From NCBI RefSeq assembly GCF_011065935.2, contig NZ_JAAMNH020000001.1, forward strand, positions 1,881,001 to 1,945,000: a DNA stretch of 64,000 nucleotides, in the 5' to 3' direction. The position numbers and the translations under genes were made by a program. Numbering within the stretch: the first letter of the stretch is position 1; each line of letters begins with the position of its first letter. Below the pieces are notes generated by a model that did no database searches, was not told where the DNA came from, and saw nothing but the letters and a program-made list of their open reading frames with translations. This DNA comes from Clostridium estertheticum (GTDB lineage Bacteria > Bacillota > Clostridia > Clostridiales > Clostridiaceae). Below are positions 9,378-18,816 of the stretch, one piece after another.

Positions 9378-10249
9378 AAGAAGATAGAGTACTATATCTA
9401 ATGCTTTTACTACCCCTTATATATTTTATAATATTTCATTTAATACCTTTAGCTGGTATGTCACTTGCATTTCAAGACTATAGAATCATAGGAGATAATG
9501 TTTTTGTAGGACTAAAGCATTTTAAAACCCTATTCAGCTCTGCTAGTTTTTTTCATGTACTTAAAAATACTATAATAATAAGTACTATGAAAATAGTATT
9601 CTTCTTTCCTATACCAATAATTTTCTCTTTACTTATAAGTGAAGTAAGATCATTGAAGTTTAGAAAATATGTACAATCAGTAGTATATTTACCACACTTT
9701 CTTTCCTGGGTGGTTATCACAGGTATATGGATTAAGCTATTATCGCCTACAACTGGAGGAGTAAATAATATCCTAAATGTATTTAATATACCCTCTATTG
9801 ATTTTATGACAAGCAAAGGCTATATAAGATGGGTATTAGTTTTTTCAGAAACCTGGAGAAGTGCCGGGTGGGATTCAATAATATATTTAGCAGCTATAAT
9901 GAGAATAAGTCCTGCACTATATGAATCCGCGAGAATAGATGGTGCATCTAGGTTTGATGAGATGATACATATTACAATACCAGAACTTGTAACCACTATA
10001 GTTACAGTATTTATTTTAAATTTAGGCTTTTTTATGAATGCAGGCTTTGATCAAGTATTTAACTTTATGAATGATTCGGTTATAAGTGTAATTGATATAC
10101 TTGACACCTATGTGTATAGGATAGGATTAATAAATGGTCAGTATGCTTTCGCTACAGCAGCAAGCTTATTTAAAGGTGTAATTGGAATTATATTGATCTT
10201 TACCACACACTTTTTAGCGAAAAAAATATCTGGGAAAGGTTTATGGTAG
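9356..10249 (+). CDS. Sugar ABC importer permease, LplB/YteP type
   Basis: Inner-membrane subunit with about six transmembrane segments (first at residues ~12-32, LMLLLPLIYFII). The EAA loop near residue 190 reads ESARIDGASRFDEM. This is the CUT1-family polygalacturonan/oligosaccharide subgroup (LplB, YteP). I place the start at ATG 9356, five bases after GGGGA; ATG 9344 is a longer alternative. Either way it begins inside the TerA-like gene, implying translational coupling. No separate promoter is seen. Confidence 0.87.
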   Translation: MDNWKKIKEDRVLYLMLLLPLIYFIIFHLIPLAGMSLAFQDYRIIGDNVFVGLKHFKTLFSSASFFHVLKNTIIISTMKIVFFFPIPIIFSLLISEVRSLKFRKYVQSVVYLPHFLSWVVITGIWIKLLSPTTGGVNNILNVFNIPSIDFMTSKGYIRWVLVFSETWRSAGWDSIIYLAAIMRISPALYESARIDGASRFDEMIHITIPELVTTIVTVFILNLGFFMNAGFDQVFNFMNDSVISVIDILDTYVYRIGLINGQYAFATAASLFKGVIGIILIFTTHFLAKKISGKGLW

Positions 10250-10258
10250 GGTGAAAAT

Positions 10259-11140
10259 ATGAAAAATAAAGAAAATTTAGTTCACTTTCTGTTTTATACA
10301 TTACTGTTTATTGTTACTTTAACTATGCTTGTACCAATTGTTAATTTACTAGCACTGTCACTAACTGACCCCGCTCGTGTAAAAGAAGTGACAGGACTTA
10401 CTATTCTACCTAAAGGATTTTCTCTTGATAATTACCGAGTTTTATTTTCTAATCCTCAGATTATGAAAAGCCTTTTTAACTCAGTATTTGTAACTGTAAT
10501 AGGCACTATATTAAATTTAGGTTTAACAATAATGGCGGCTTATGCACTTACAAGGCCAGGACTTGTGGGGAAAAAAGTTTTTATGGTAATTTTAATAATT
10601 GTTATGGTGTTTGAACCAGGATTAATTCCAGAATATTTACTAGTTAAAAGCATAGGACTTTTAGATACCTATTCTTCTGTAATTTTGTATAAGGCACTAA
10701 ACGTATATTATTTAATTATACTTATGAGATTTTTTGAAGAGGTGCCAGAAGCACTTATTGATGCAGCAAGGGTAGATGGCGCAGGTCACTTAACTATTCT
10801 CTTTAAAATATTAATTCCACTTTCAAAGTCTTCCATTGCAACTATAGGACTATTTTATGGGGTTTTTCATTGGAATGAATATTTTAGAGCATCAATATAC
10901 TTAAATGATTCGGCTAAATGGCCATTACAACTAGTGCTTAGACAGTTTGTAGTGTTAAATGATACCACATCAATGCTCGGCGCTAATAGTCTTCTATCTT
11001 TTGATAAGGCCTCTCAGCTAAGTTATAAAGCATTACAAGCAGGAACTATAATGATTGCAGTGGTTCCTATACTTCTAATATATCCGTTTATACTTAAAAA
11101 TTACACAAAAGGAACAATGGAAGGGGGAATTAAAGAATAG
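10259..11140 (+). CDS. Sugar ABC importer permease, LplC/YtcP type
   Basis: Second membrane subunit, 293 residues and about six membrane segments. The EAA motif is DAARVDGAGHLTILFKILIPL near residue 170. It follows its partner by 9 bases with the ribosome site AGGGTGA. LplC/YtcP proteins form a heterodimer with LplB/YteP to pass oligosaccharides. No ATPase gene is present in the operon, as usual for this group, which borrows a shared MsmX-like ATPase encoded elsewhere. Confidence 0.88.
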   Translation: MKNKENLVHFLFYTLLFIVTLTMLVPIVNLLALSLTDPARVKEVTGLTILPKGFSLDNYRVLFSNPQIMKSLFNSVFVTVIGTILNLGLTIMAAYALTRPGLVGKKVFMVILIIVMVFEPGLIPEYLLVKSIGLLDTYSSVILYKALNVYYLIILMRFFEEVPEALIDAARVDGAGHLTILFKILIPLSKSSIATIGLFYGVFHWNEYFRASIYLNDSAKWPLQLVLRQFVVLNDTTSMLGANSLLSFDKASQLSYKALQAGTIMIAVVPILLIYPFILKNYTKGTMEGGIKE

Positions 11141-11220
11141 CAGTTTTAATAAAGAAGAGCGTTAATAAAGAGTAGTTTTAATAAATAGTAATCTTAAAAG
11201 ATAATCTTAAGGGGGATATT

Positions 11221-12678
11221 ATGAAAAAAACAATAGCTTTAATTCTTGTAATTATAAGCACGCTAAGTTTAGGTGCATGTAAATCAAAAACTAGTGGCAC
11301 AGCAGAAAAAAATAACTCAACAGAGCCAGCAGCAGTAAGAATGGTGATGAAAGATGTAAGTCCAAAAGATCCTATAGCTCAAAAGTATATAGGTCTTATC
11401 GAAAAGGCCATGGCTGAGGATGGAACAAAAGTTAAGATTGAACTTGTGGAAATGCCTTCAGGTAACTATGCTGAAAAGTTAAACTTAATGTTACTTGGTA
11501 AAGATATTCCGGATATTATATATTTCCAGGGTGGAGACCAGCAAATATCTCAGCAAGGATTATTAGAGAACTTAATACCATATATAGAAAAATCTAAGTA
11601 TATAAAACCTAATTTAGAACCACAAAATAAAAAGAGATTAGAGAACTATCCTTACTTATTATGGATTAAACCTCTTGCATCAAAGGTGCCGGTAATGAGA
11701 AGTGATTGGTTTGATAAATTAAGTACATCTAAAAAACTGATGGAAGACCCTACTATAGATAATTATTATGCATTTTTAAAACAATTAAAAGCATCTAATT
11801 TAGGCGGACAAGGATCACCAGCCTATGCATTAACAGCCGCTGGTAGTACTTTAGAAATTGATGAAATATTTGACCAAGCTTTTGGAAATAAATCTACTTG
11901 GATAAAAGATGAAAATGGCAAGTATATTTTTAATAAAGTTTCTAACAATGAAAAAGAAAAGTTAACTTTTTATAATAAACTTTATAAAGAAGGGATATTA
12001 GATCCAGAATTCTTAACTAAGAAATGGGACACAAAGGAAAAGTCTTTTTATGATAATCAAGCTGCTATAATAGCTGGAACAGCAGGAAAAGTTATAGATA
12101 TTTATGAAGGTAAAGTAAAAAAGGCTAATGCGGTAGGACTTACAGTTTTACCGGCAGCAAAAGGAAAAGCACAAGGATATTTACCAATAGATGTTTCTAA
12201 AGAGAGTAGAGGCATAGCCATTTCTTCTACATCTAAAAATAAAGAGATTTCTTTTAAGATTTTAGATTTTATGGCTAGTGAAAAAGGCCAAATGATAGAT
12301 CGTTTAGGTTTTGAAGGTGAGCATTATTTAATTAAAGATAATAAAATCCAGTTAACTGAAAAATCACAAGAATGGTATGCGAAATTTTGGGAGCCATCAA
12401 AAGTTGCATTTGGAAAAGAACTCGCGAAACCACTGCTAGGAACTGCAGGAACTAAATCACTAGAAGATGTTAATAAGCTTTATACTGAAGATATTAATTT
12501 TATAATGCCAGAGGAATTTTCTGTTAAATGGGATTCTGTAAATAACCTATATAAAGAATATTCAGCAGATATAATAACAGGAAAGCGCCCTATTAGTGAT
12601 TTTGATATATTTGTAACGCAGTGGTATAAAAATGGTGGAGAAGATATTACTAAACATGCTAATGAAGTATTAAAGTAA
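11221..12678 (+). CDS. Sugar-binding lipoprotein of the LplA/YtcQ type
   Basis: Extracellular solute-binding protein of 485 residues that delivers a sugar or glycan fragment to the upstream permeases. A lipoprotein signal is clear: MKKTIALILVIISTL, then the lipobox LGAC with the modified Cys at residue 20. The body has family-1 binding-protein features, including GKDIPDIIYFQGGD near residue 95 and SKESRGIAISSTSKN near 325. It lies 80 bases after the permeases behind AAGGGGG. Confidence 0.9.
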   Translation: MKKTIALILVIISTLSLGACKSKTSGTAEKNNSTEPAAVRMVMKDVSPKDPIAQKYIGLIEKAMAEDGTKVKIELVEMPSGNYAEKLNLMLLGKDIPDIIYFQGGDQQISQQGLLENLIPYIEKSKYIKPNLEPQNKKRLENYPYLLWIKPLASKVPVMRSDWFDKLSTSKKLMEDPTIDNYYAFLKQLKASNLGGQGSPAYALTAAGSTLEIDEIFDQAFGNKSTWIKDENGKYIFNKVSNNEKEKLTFYNKLYKEGILDPEFLTKKWDTKEKSFYDNQAAIIAGTAGKVIDIYEGKVKKANAVGLTVLPAAKGKAQGYLPIDVSKESRGIAISSTSKNKEISFKILDFMASEKGQMIDRLGFEGEHYLIKDNKIQLTEKSQEWYAKFWEPSKVAFGKELAKPLLGTAGTKSLEDVNKLYTEDINFIMPEEFSVKWDSVNNLYKEYSADIITGKRPISDFDIFVTQWYKNGGEDITKHANEVLK

Positions 12679-12789
12679 AAGGGGGCATAGCATGAATTTG
12701 CCCTTTGAAGAGTAAAAAGTAATTAGTGGATTTTCTCCTATGAGTAACATATAAATATAAAGAAGCATTTATTATAAAGGGGGTTATCG

Positions 12790-14892
12790 TTGATTCCCAA
12801 TAATTATTTAGAGAAGGTCTATGCGGGATTTTTAGGAATGAATATGGGGATAAGGCTGGGGGCACCTGTTGAGCCATCATTCTGGACTTATGAAAAGATC
12901 AAAGCAGTATATGGAAATATTACAGGCTATGTTAAAGACTATAAAAACTTTGCTGCGGATGATGATGTAAATGGACCGGTTTTCTTTTTAAGAGCCTTAT
13001 ATGATGATGCAAAAGATAGAGAGTTAGAAGCAGAAGATGTGGGGAGAGCTTGGCTTAATTATTCTAGAGAAGGAATAGGGATGTTTTGGTGGGGTGGATA
13101 TGGAGTAAGTACCGAACATACAGTGTATCTTAATCTGAAAAATGGATTTAAAGTACCCCTTTCTGGATCAGAAAGATTAAATGGCAAGATATTATCGCAG
13201 CAAATTGGGGGGCAAATATTTATAGATACTTGGGGTCTTGTTTGGCCCAGCAATATAGAAAAGGCTGCAGAATATGCTGGAAAGGCAGCTAGCGTATCTC
13301 ATGATGGTAATGGTATATTTGGTGCAAGATTTATTGCAAGCTGTATTTCTAAAGCATTTTCTACAGAAAATGTTATGGAAATAATTGAGGCTGGGCTTTC
13401 TAAAATACCTGTTGACTCTGAGTATTCTAGAGTAACAAGAGATGTAATCCAGTTTTATAATCAGAATCCACTAGATTTTACACTTTGTCAAAAATACCTT
13501 GAGAAAAACTGGGGATATGATAAATATTTAGGATCCTGCCACATTATTCCTAATGCAGGAGTGTGTATACTGTCGCTATTATATGGTGAAGGTGATTTAT
13601 CTAGGACCATAGAGATAGCTACTATGTGTGGGTGGGATACAGATTGTAATGCAGGGAATGTGGGAACTATTATGGGAGTGGCTCAAGGTATGAAGGGTTT
13701 AGCGGATAAATATAGAAAGCCTATAAATGATTTTATAGTTACTTCTAGTATATCTGGATATTTAAATATACTTGATGTGCCTACCTATGCAAAGGAATTA
13801 GCACTTTTAGGATATAGACTAGCAAAAGAAGAGGCTCCAAAGAAATTAAAAGACTCAATTAAACTAGGAGAAATATATTTTGATTTTGAAGTTGCTGGTT
13901 CAACTCATGGGTTTAGGCTATCAGATAATAATAAATTCATGTTAAAGCATAGCAATGAAATTGGGTATGAAAGTGAAGGTTCACTAGAGGTTATATTTGA
14001 TAGCATTGCTTATGGACAGGGTTCTAAGGTGTATTATAAGCCTTTTTATAGAAGAGCTGATTTTGATGATGAAAGATATAAACCTACTTTTACGCCCCAG
14101 GTATATCCAGGGCAAGGAGTTAGCATGAGTGTATACCTTAATCAGTGGCAAGGAAGGGATATAGCAATTACGCCTTATGTGAGAAATACCTTTACAAAAG
14201 AGGATATAAAGCTGGCCGTGGAAGTATTAAAAAATAAACAGTGGCAAAAGATAGAATTTATTGTACCAGACACAGATGGGTCAATGATAGATGAAGTAGG
14301 AATAATGGTAGAATCTTTTTCACCAGGAACGGACAGCGCTTTAGGAAGTATATTTATAGACGAATTTAATGTACATGGGAAATCCAAGTATACCATTGAC
14401 TTTGCTAAACAGTTTTTTGAGTTCCAATGTGTAACTCCTTTTGCTCATAATCATGGAGCTTGGGGTATAGAAGATGGGTGTATGAGTTGTATGAGTATAA
14501 GTCAGTGTGAGGCCTATACTGGAAATTATTATACTAAAGATATAAGTGTAAAAGCCACAGTAAAACCTATAAATGGATTATCTCATAATATCGCCTTTAG
14601 AGTTCAAGGAGCAGAAAGAGGATATCATGCAGGGTTTAATGGAGAAAACAAAGTAGCTCTTATTATAAATGACTTTGGATTTATTCCGCTAGCAACTGTG
14701 GAATATAAATGGGAATATAATGTGGATTATGAATTTAAAGTTTTAGCTAAAGAGGAAAGAATATATTTTTATATAAATGGGGAAGAGTTAATTTGTCATG
14801 CTCACGATAAATTTGAGTACGGAATGTTTGGATTTAGTAGACTAGATGCAGGAAGAGCTTACTTTAAAGATGTAGAGGTAGAAGAGTTATAG
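12790..14892 (+). CDS. ADP-ribosylglycohydrolase-fold enzyme with beta-sandwich C-terminal domains
   Basis: 700 residues, apparently cytoplasmic. Residues 1-350 are a DraG/ADP-ribosylglycohydrolase-type all-helical domain, with the two metal-site motifs FAADDDVNGP near 58 and GWDTDCNAGNVG near 280. Residues ~360-520 look like a CBM4/9-like jelly roll (VYLNQWQGRDIAI and SIFIDEFNVHG). Residues ~530-700 look like a concanavalin/LamG-type sandwich ending AYFKDVEVEEL. TTG 12790 is preceded by AAAGGGGG. Its place after a sugar importer suggests that it cleaves an N- or O-glycosidic bond in the imported compound rather than ADP-ribosyl protein. That is inference; no substrate is known to me. Confidence 0.82.
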   Translation: MIPNNYLEKVYAGFLGMNMGIRLGAPVEPSFWTYEKIKAVYGNITGYVKDYKNFAADDDVNGPVFFLRALYDDAKDRELEAEDVGRAWLNYSREGIGMFWWGGYGVSTEHTVYLNLKNGFKVPLSGSERLNGKILSQQIGGQIFIDTWGLVWPSNIEKAAEYAGKAASVSHDGNGIFGARFIASCISKAFSTENVMEIIEAGLSKIPVDSEYSRVTRDVIQFYNQNPLDFTLCQKYLEKNWGYDKYLGSCHIIPNAGVCILSLLYGEGDLSRTIEIATMCGWDTDCNAGNVGTIMGVAQGMKGLADKYRKPINDFIVTSSISGYLNILDVPTYAKELALLGYRLAKEEAPKKLKDSIKLGEIYFDFEVAGSTHGFRLSDNNKFMLKHSNEIGYESEGSLEVIFDSIAYGQGSKVYYKPFYRRADFDDERYKPTFTPQVYPGQGVSMSVYLNQWQGRDIAITPYVRNTFTKEDIKLAVEVLKNKQWQKIEFIVPDTDGSMIDEVGIMVESFSPGTDSALGSIFIDEFNVHGKSKYTIDFAKQFFEFQCVTPFAHNHGAWGIEDGCMSCMSISQCEAYTGNYYTKDISVKATVKPINGLSHNIAFRVQGAERGYHAGFNGENKVALIINDFGFIPLATVEYKWEYNVDYEFKVLAKEERIYFYINGEELICHAHDKFEYGMFGFSRLDAGRAYFKDVEVEEL

Positions 14893-14959
14893 AGTAGAAA
14901 TTTATCCTATAGGAATAGCTATAACCTAGTTATAGTACTAGAAAAAATAGCATGAAGAA

Positions 14960-14990
14960 AACCCCTACATTATTTATTGATGTAGGGGTT
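14960..14990. terminator. Bidirectional terminator between convergent genes
   Basis: Perfect 11-base arms at 14960-14970 and 14980-14990. On the minus strand it is followed by TTTTCTTC, serving the histidine kinase. On the plus strand the tail is weaker. Confidence 0.8.
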
Positions 14991-15056
14991 ATACTATAAG
15001 TAAATTGATTTCTCGCAATAAAGTAGTAATAGTGAGAAAGCATATTATCTTGAATA

Positions 15057-17141
15057 TTAATTAAAATATATATCCGAAAATTCTATATTATAGTGCTGTT
15101 TATTACATAATGCGTTAGAAGAATTATGAGTTGTTTTATGAATTGGTTCATTTATGGGAATTTCGATTATAAACTCGCTTCCGCTTCCATAAATGCTTTT
15201 TACTTCAATAGAACCATTATGCATAATAACGAGAGCTTTTACAAGAGAGAGCCCAATGCCACTACCTTCCTGCTCCCTTGTGAATGACTTATTTACTTGT
15301 TTAAATCTTTCAAAAATCATATCTAGTTTATCATTTTCAATTCCTATACCTGTATCTTTAACTGAAATAAGAATGCTTTGTTCCTTATTATATAAAGTTA
15401 CAAATATACTTCCGAAAGGTTTAGTAAATTTAACTGCATTAGAAAGTAAATTTAAAATAATCCTTTCGATTTTATCAGGATCACACCATAGAATTTTTTC
15501 TTCTACGTCTGTATCAAAAATAAGGTTTAAACTTTTATTTTCCATATATTCTGAAACTGAGAGGGTGATATCTTCTATTAAACTTACGATATCGCATTCT
15601 TGCAAATCTAGTTCTAAAAATCTTGCATCGATTTTAGTAATATCAATCAGATTATTAACTAATCTCATTAACCTATAACAGTTTTGTTTCATACTTTCTT
15701 TATGCTTTATTAATTTGCAAATATTTTCAGAAGTTAAATTTTTACTATCATACAAATCAATTAATTGTAAAGTACTAAATATTATGTTTAGTGGGGTTCT
15801 TAATTCATGAGAAATATTTGCAAAAAACTCTGTCAATCTTTTTTCTTCATTCTTTCTTTGTGTTATATCTAACCCCATACCAATAACATTTTTTATAGAT
15901 TCGTCTTCATTATAAATTATTTGATAGCTCCAAAGAATGGTTAGTAAAAGTCCATTTTTATTAACTATAGGACTTTCAAATTGGGTAGTAGTAATGCTTG
16001 GTTTAAAAGAACGAATAGTTGATAAAGCTTTTTCTCTGATTTCCGTTGGACATATGGTATTAACCCATTTATAACCTAAAACGGATTCTTCGGAATATCC
16101 AGAAATATCCTCACCGTACTTATTTAATTTAACTAAAGAGCCATCTGGATTAAACATACATATAATAACATTTGCATTATCTATAATAGTTTTAGAAAAG
16201 TCCTGTTCTTTCTTTAGCAGTTTTTCTGACGATTTTTGATTAGATAAATCCGTTAAAGAACCAGCCATTCTTATAGCGATGTTTTCATCATTCCAAATAG
16301 CAGCTCCACGAACTAAAACCCATTTATAATCACCGTTTTTTATTTTAATACGGGTCTCTTGGTGAAAATGAGATGTTTTATCGTGCATATGGTGATTAAT
16401 TTCTTTTGTGAAACAATCCTTATCATCTGGATGAAGAAGTTCTTTAAAGAATGGGAAAAGAGAGTTTGCTTCCTGTTCTGTATAACCTAAAATTTGTAAA
16501 AATCTACGGGAAGGGTGGAGGTTGTTATCTTCAAAAGTCCAATCCCACATTCCGTCATTAGAACCATATAGAGCAAGTTTATACTGTTCTTCAGAAAGTA
16601 TAAGTTTTTTTTGAGATTCTAAAAGTTTTAATTGTTTTAATCCCATTACGCTAATCATTTCAGAAAAATCTTTAAGAAACTGAAGAATTTTTTCTTGCCC
16701 CTCTCTGTTAACAATTGGGATTTCTTTTAAAGCTTTTAAATATGCGTCTTCATCAAATCCAAATTCTTTGGCCTGTCTTTTAAAATATTCAATGTCTGGT
16801 TCTTCAAATAAAACTTGTCCTGCAAAAATGGTAGCAAGAAAAACACCTTCTACTATAATAGGAACACCAAGATCTGTTAATCCATTTTTACACTTAAAGT
16901 TTAAAAATTTATCTCCATTTTCTAATTGCTTTAATATTTGTGCATCACTTTCAACACAACGCAATTGACTTTTAGGATTTATTCTATGGAATTTTGTGCA
17001 CAGATCTTTCCAGGCGGTGGCGGTGAGAATGGTCCCATCTCTTGCAACAATTCCTGTAGAAATCCCCGTTGCGTTATAAAAACTATTTAGTAAGTTTTGA
17101 AGTTGACATATATCTATAAGATTTGATAACTCATAGTTCAT
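15057..17141 (-). CDS. Orphan hybrid-input sensor histidine kinase (PocR-PAS-PAS-HisKA-HATPase)
   Basis: 694 residues with no membrane segment, so a cytosolic sensor. Residues ~5-165 form a PocR ligand-binding domain (SQLRCVESDA and KCKNGLTDLGVPI) that may bind a small organic ligand or metal through conserved Cys. Two PAS domains follow (~185-300 and ~315-430). The kinase core has the H-box FFANISHELRTPLN near residue 442, N-box LLSNAVKFTKP, and G boxes DTGIGIEND and GSGIGLSLVK. No response regulator is adjacent, so the partner is elsewhere. The family is well represented in Clostridium; the ligand is unknown. Confidence 0.9.
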   Translation of the reverse strand: MNYELSNLIDICQLQNLLNSFYNATGISTGIVARDGTILTATAWKDLCTKFHRINPKSQLRCVESDAQILKQLENGDKFLNFKCKNGLTDLGVPIIVEGVFLATIFAGQVLFEEPDIEYFKRQAKEFGFDEDAYLKALKEIPIVNREGQEKILQFLKDFSEMISVMGLKQLKLLESQKKLILSEEQYKLALYGSNDGMWDWTFEDNNLHPSRRFLQILGYTEQEANSLFPFFKELLHPDDKDCFTKEINHHMHDKTSHFHQETRIKIKNGDYKWVLVRGAAIWNDENIAIRMAGSLTDLSNQKSSEKLLKKEQDFSKTIIDNANVIICMFNPDGSLVKLNKYGEDISGYSEESVLGYKWVNTICPTEIREKALSTIRSFKPSITTTQFESPIVNKNGLLLTILWSYQIIYNEDESIKNVIGMGLDITQRKNEEKRLTEFFANISHELRTPLNIIFSTLQLIDLYDSKNLTSENICKLIKHKESMKQNCYRLMRLVNNLIDITKIDARFLELDLQECDIVSLIEDITLSVSEYMENKSLNLIFDTDVEEKILWCDPDKIERIILNLLSNAVKFTKPFGSIFVTLYNKEQSILISVKDTGIGIENDKLDMIFERFKQVNKSFTREQEGSGIGLSLVKALVIMHNGSIEVKSIYGSGSEFIIEIPINEPIHKTTHNSSNALCNKQHYNIEFSDIYFN

Positions 17142-17430
17142 TTTATAACCTCCGCTATTATCTTAGTAAGGTGTATATTCAACTGATATTATATGTATAA
17201 ATTCTACAAATTGAGTGGATTTCCTCCTGCAATAATAAGAAATTATGAAAAATATTAGTCGAACCATACTTAATTAGTAATTTTTTGCGGAAATTAGATT
17301 AATGCCAGTCTATAGACTTCCATCGTTGTCTTAATTAGCAGAAGCTAACTCTGATATCATTATAGATAGTCATAATGATATCTAGAATAAAAAATAATTT
17401 CATTATATGTCTATGCAAACAGATCCTAAT
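17142..17430. other. Intergenic region upstream of the attenuator
   Basis: This stretch separates the divergent kinase and MFS genes. It holds a short hairpin-capable segment near 17350-17385 (TGATATCATTATAGATAGTCATAATGATATC-like pairing arms) and presumably both promoters. I see no coding potential. Confidence 0.4.
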
Positions 17431-17462
17431 ATGGTAAAATATTTCAAATGGTGAGTGTGTCT

Positions 17463-17474
17463 ATGTATATCTAG
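17463..17474 (+). CDS. Three-codon leader peptide (Met-Tyr-Ile)
   Basis: ATG TAT ATC TAG with GGTGAG seven bases upstream. A longer overlapping start in the same frame is possible at 17448 (Met-Val-Ser-Val-Ser-Met-Tyr-Ile), but it lacks a ribosome site. The case for it rests on its position 40 bases before the attenuator hairpin. Confidence 0.5.
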   Translation: MYI

Positions 17475-17513
17475 CGGCACAGGGAAATTTTATCTTACAC
17501 GTATAGCTATTTA

Positions 17514-17559
17514 AGCCTTGCGGAGTCACTTCTAAGTGATTTTCTGCGGGGCTTTTTTT
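17514..17559 (+). terminator. Attenuator hairpin with T-run
   Basis: Stem 17514-17530 with 17535-17553, loop 17531-17534, T-run 17553-17559. It lies between the leader frame and the MFS start, so it must be read through for expression. Confidence 0.85.
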
Positions 17560-17610
17560 ATATTAAGTAAGATAGTGATTACACTATTTAAAGAATAAGG
17601 GGGTAGAAAA

Positions 17611-18816
17611 ATGGATTTTTCTAAAAATATAAAAACTTACTATTTTTATTCAACTTTTGCGGAATTGTTAATATTAGGTCCTATACTAGTGCTATTTTTA
17701 ATTGCAAAGGGGCTATCCTTTACTGAAATAATGGTACTTCAATCTATCTCCGCCATAGCCGTAGTTTTATTTGAAGTGCCAACAGGAGCCGTGGCAGATA
17801 AAATTGGTAGAAAAGAAAGTATTCTTATAGGAGCGCTTCTATGGGCTATAAGTCTTGGCTTTTATGTATTGGGAAAGAGCTTTCCCATGTTTATATTAGC
17901 AGAAGTTATTTTTAGTTTAGGTGCAACTTTTAAATCAGGTGCAGACAATGCACTAATATATGATTCTCTAAAAGTGATGGGAAGAGAAAAGGAATTTCAA
18001 AGTATAGAAGGAAAAGCCAGATCCTTCGCACTATATGCACAGGCAGTAGGTTCAATAATTGCCGGATTTGTGTATGAGGTTAATAAAAATCTCCCATTTT
18101 TAATTTCAGTAGTCTTTATGCTAGTAACCATAATTATAACCCTAAGATTTAAAGAACCTCCAATTGAAGGTAAGGTGGGTAAATACGGCATAAATTATTT
18201 GCAACAAATAAAAGAAAGTGGCAAGTTTATAATATCCCATGAGAAAATTAAAGCTATAATAATTTTTACTATGATGTTTTTTATTTTTTATAGAACCGCA
18301 TTTTTCTATTATCAACCCTACATGGAAGCAGTAAAAATACCTGTAAGATACTTTGGAATAATATTTTTTGTTTTTAATATAACCGCAGCCTTTGCTTCAA
18401 AGCGCAGTCACTGGATTATGGATAAAACTAAACCTAAAACCTTAACTTTTATGGCTCTTCTAATGATAGTATCCTTTGTACTTATGGGCACAGTAAAAGT
18501 TTGGTTTGGCGTTTTTGCAATATTATTTCAACAGGTGGCAAGGGGAATATATAGGCCAGTTACCACTAAATATTTAAATAAACACATACCATCTGACAAA
18601 AGAGCAACGGTGCTTTCCTTCCAAAGTTTAGCCTGTAATTTGTCAGTAGCCATTGCCTTTCCTCTAATGGGGGTGTTAAAGGATCATGAGAATATATTTA
18701 CTACTCATATGGTACTGGGATTAGCAATGGTTATATTAACAGTGATGACTATGAGATATATGAAGGCAAGGCTTGGGCTTAAGAGTAATGTGGAGGTAGA
18801 TATTGAAGCTCATTAA
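17611..18816 (+). CDS. MFS exporter, probable drug efflux
   Basis: 401 residues with about 12 membrane segments. The loop 2-3 signature of the superfamily is recognisable as GAVADKIGRKESI near residue 60. The N-terminal half, with FEVPTGAVAD, is typical of exporters of small hydrophobic drugs or peptides in Firmicutes. AAGGGGG lies 8 bases before ATG 17611. The attenuator directly upstream suggests induction by a ribosome-targeting compound. Substrate is unknown. Confidence 0.87.
   Translation: MDFSKNIKTYYFYSTFAELLILGPILVLFLIAKGLSFTEIMVLQSISAIAVVLFEVPTGAVADKIGRKESILIGALLWAISLGFYVLGKSFPMFILAEVIFSLGATFKSGADNALIYDSLKVMGREKEFQSIEGKARSFALYAQAVGSIIAGFVYEVNKNLPFLISVVFMLVTIIITLRFKEPPIEGKVGKYGINYLQQIKESGKFIISHEKIKAIIIFTMMFFIFYRTAFFYYQPYMEAVKIPVRYFGIIFFVFNITAAFASKRSHWIMDKTKPKTLTFMALLMIVSFVLMGTVKVWFGVFAILFQQVARGIYRPVTTKYLNKHIPSDKRATVLSFQSLACNLSVAIAFPLMGVLKDHENIFTTHMVLGLAMVILTVMTMRYMKARLGLKSNVEVDIEAH

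Larger units (their letters stand above)
17435..17559 (+). promoter_or_regulatory. uORF-type transcription attenuator before the MFS exporter
   Basis: A leader with three parts. First, a ribosome site GGTGAG (17450-17455). Second, a three-codon reading frame ATG TAT ATC TAG (17463-17474). Third, a strong intrinsic terminator (17514-17553, 17 paired bases with one two-base bulge and a TCTA loop) ending in seven Ts (17553-17559). The coding gene starts 51 bases later. This matches the layout of ribosome-mediated attenuators known upstream of antibiotic-resistance genes, where a drug-stalled ribosome on the short frame prevents terminator folding. The function here is inferred from architecture. 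Confidence 0.7.

Noticed and set aside
15193..15678. 161-codon plus-strand frame inside the histidine kinase
   Set aside because: It is antisense to the HATPase domain, and composition fits a shadow frame.
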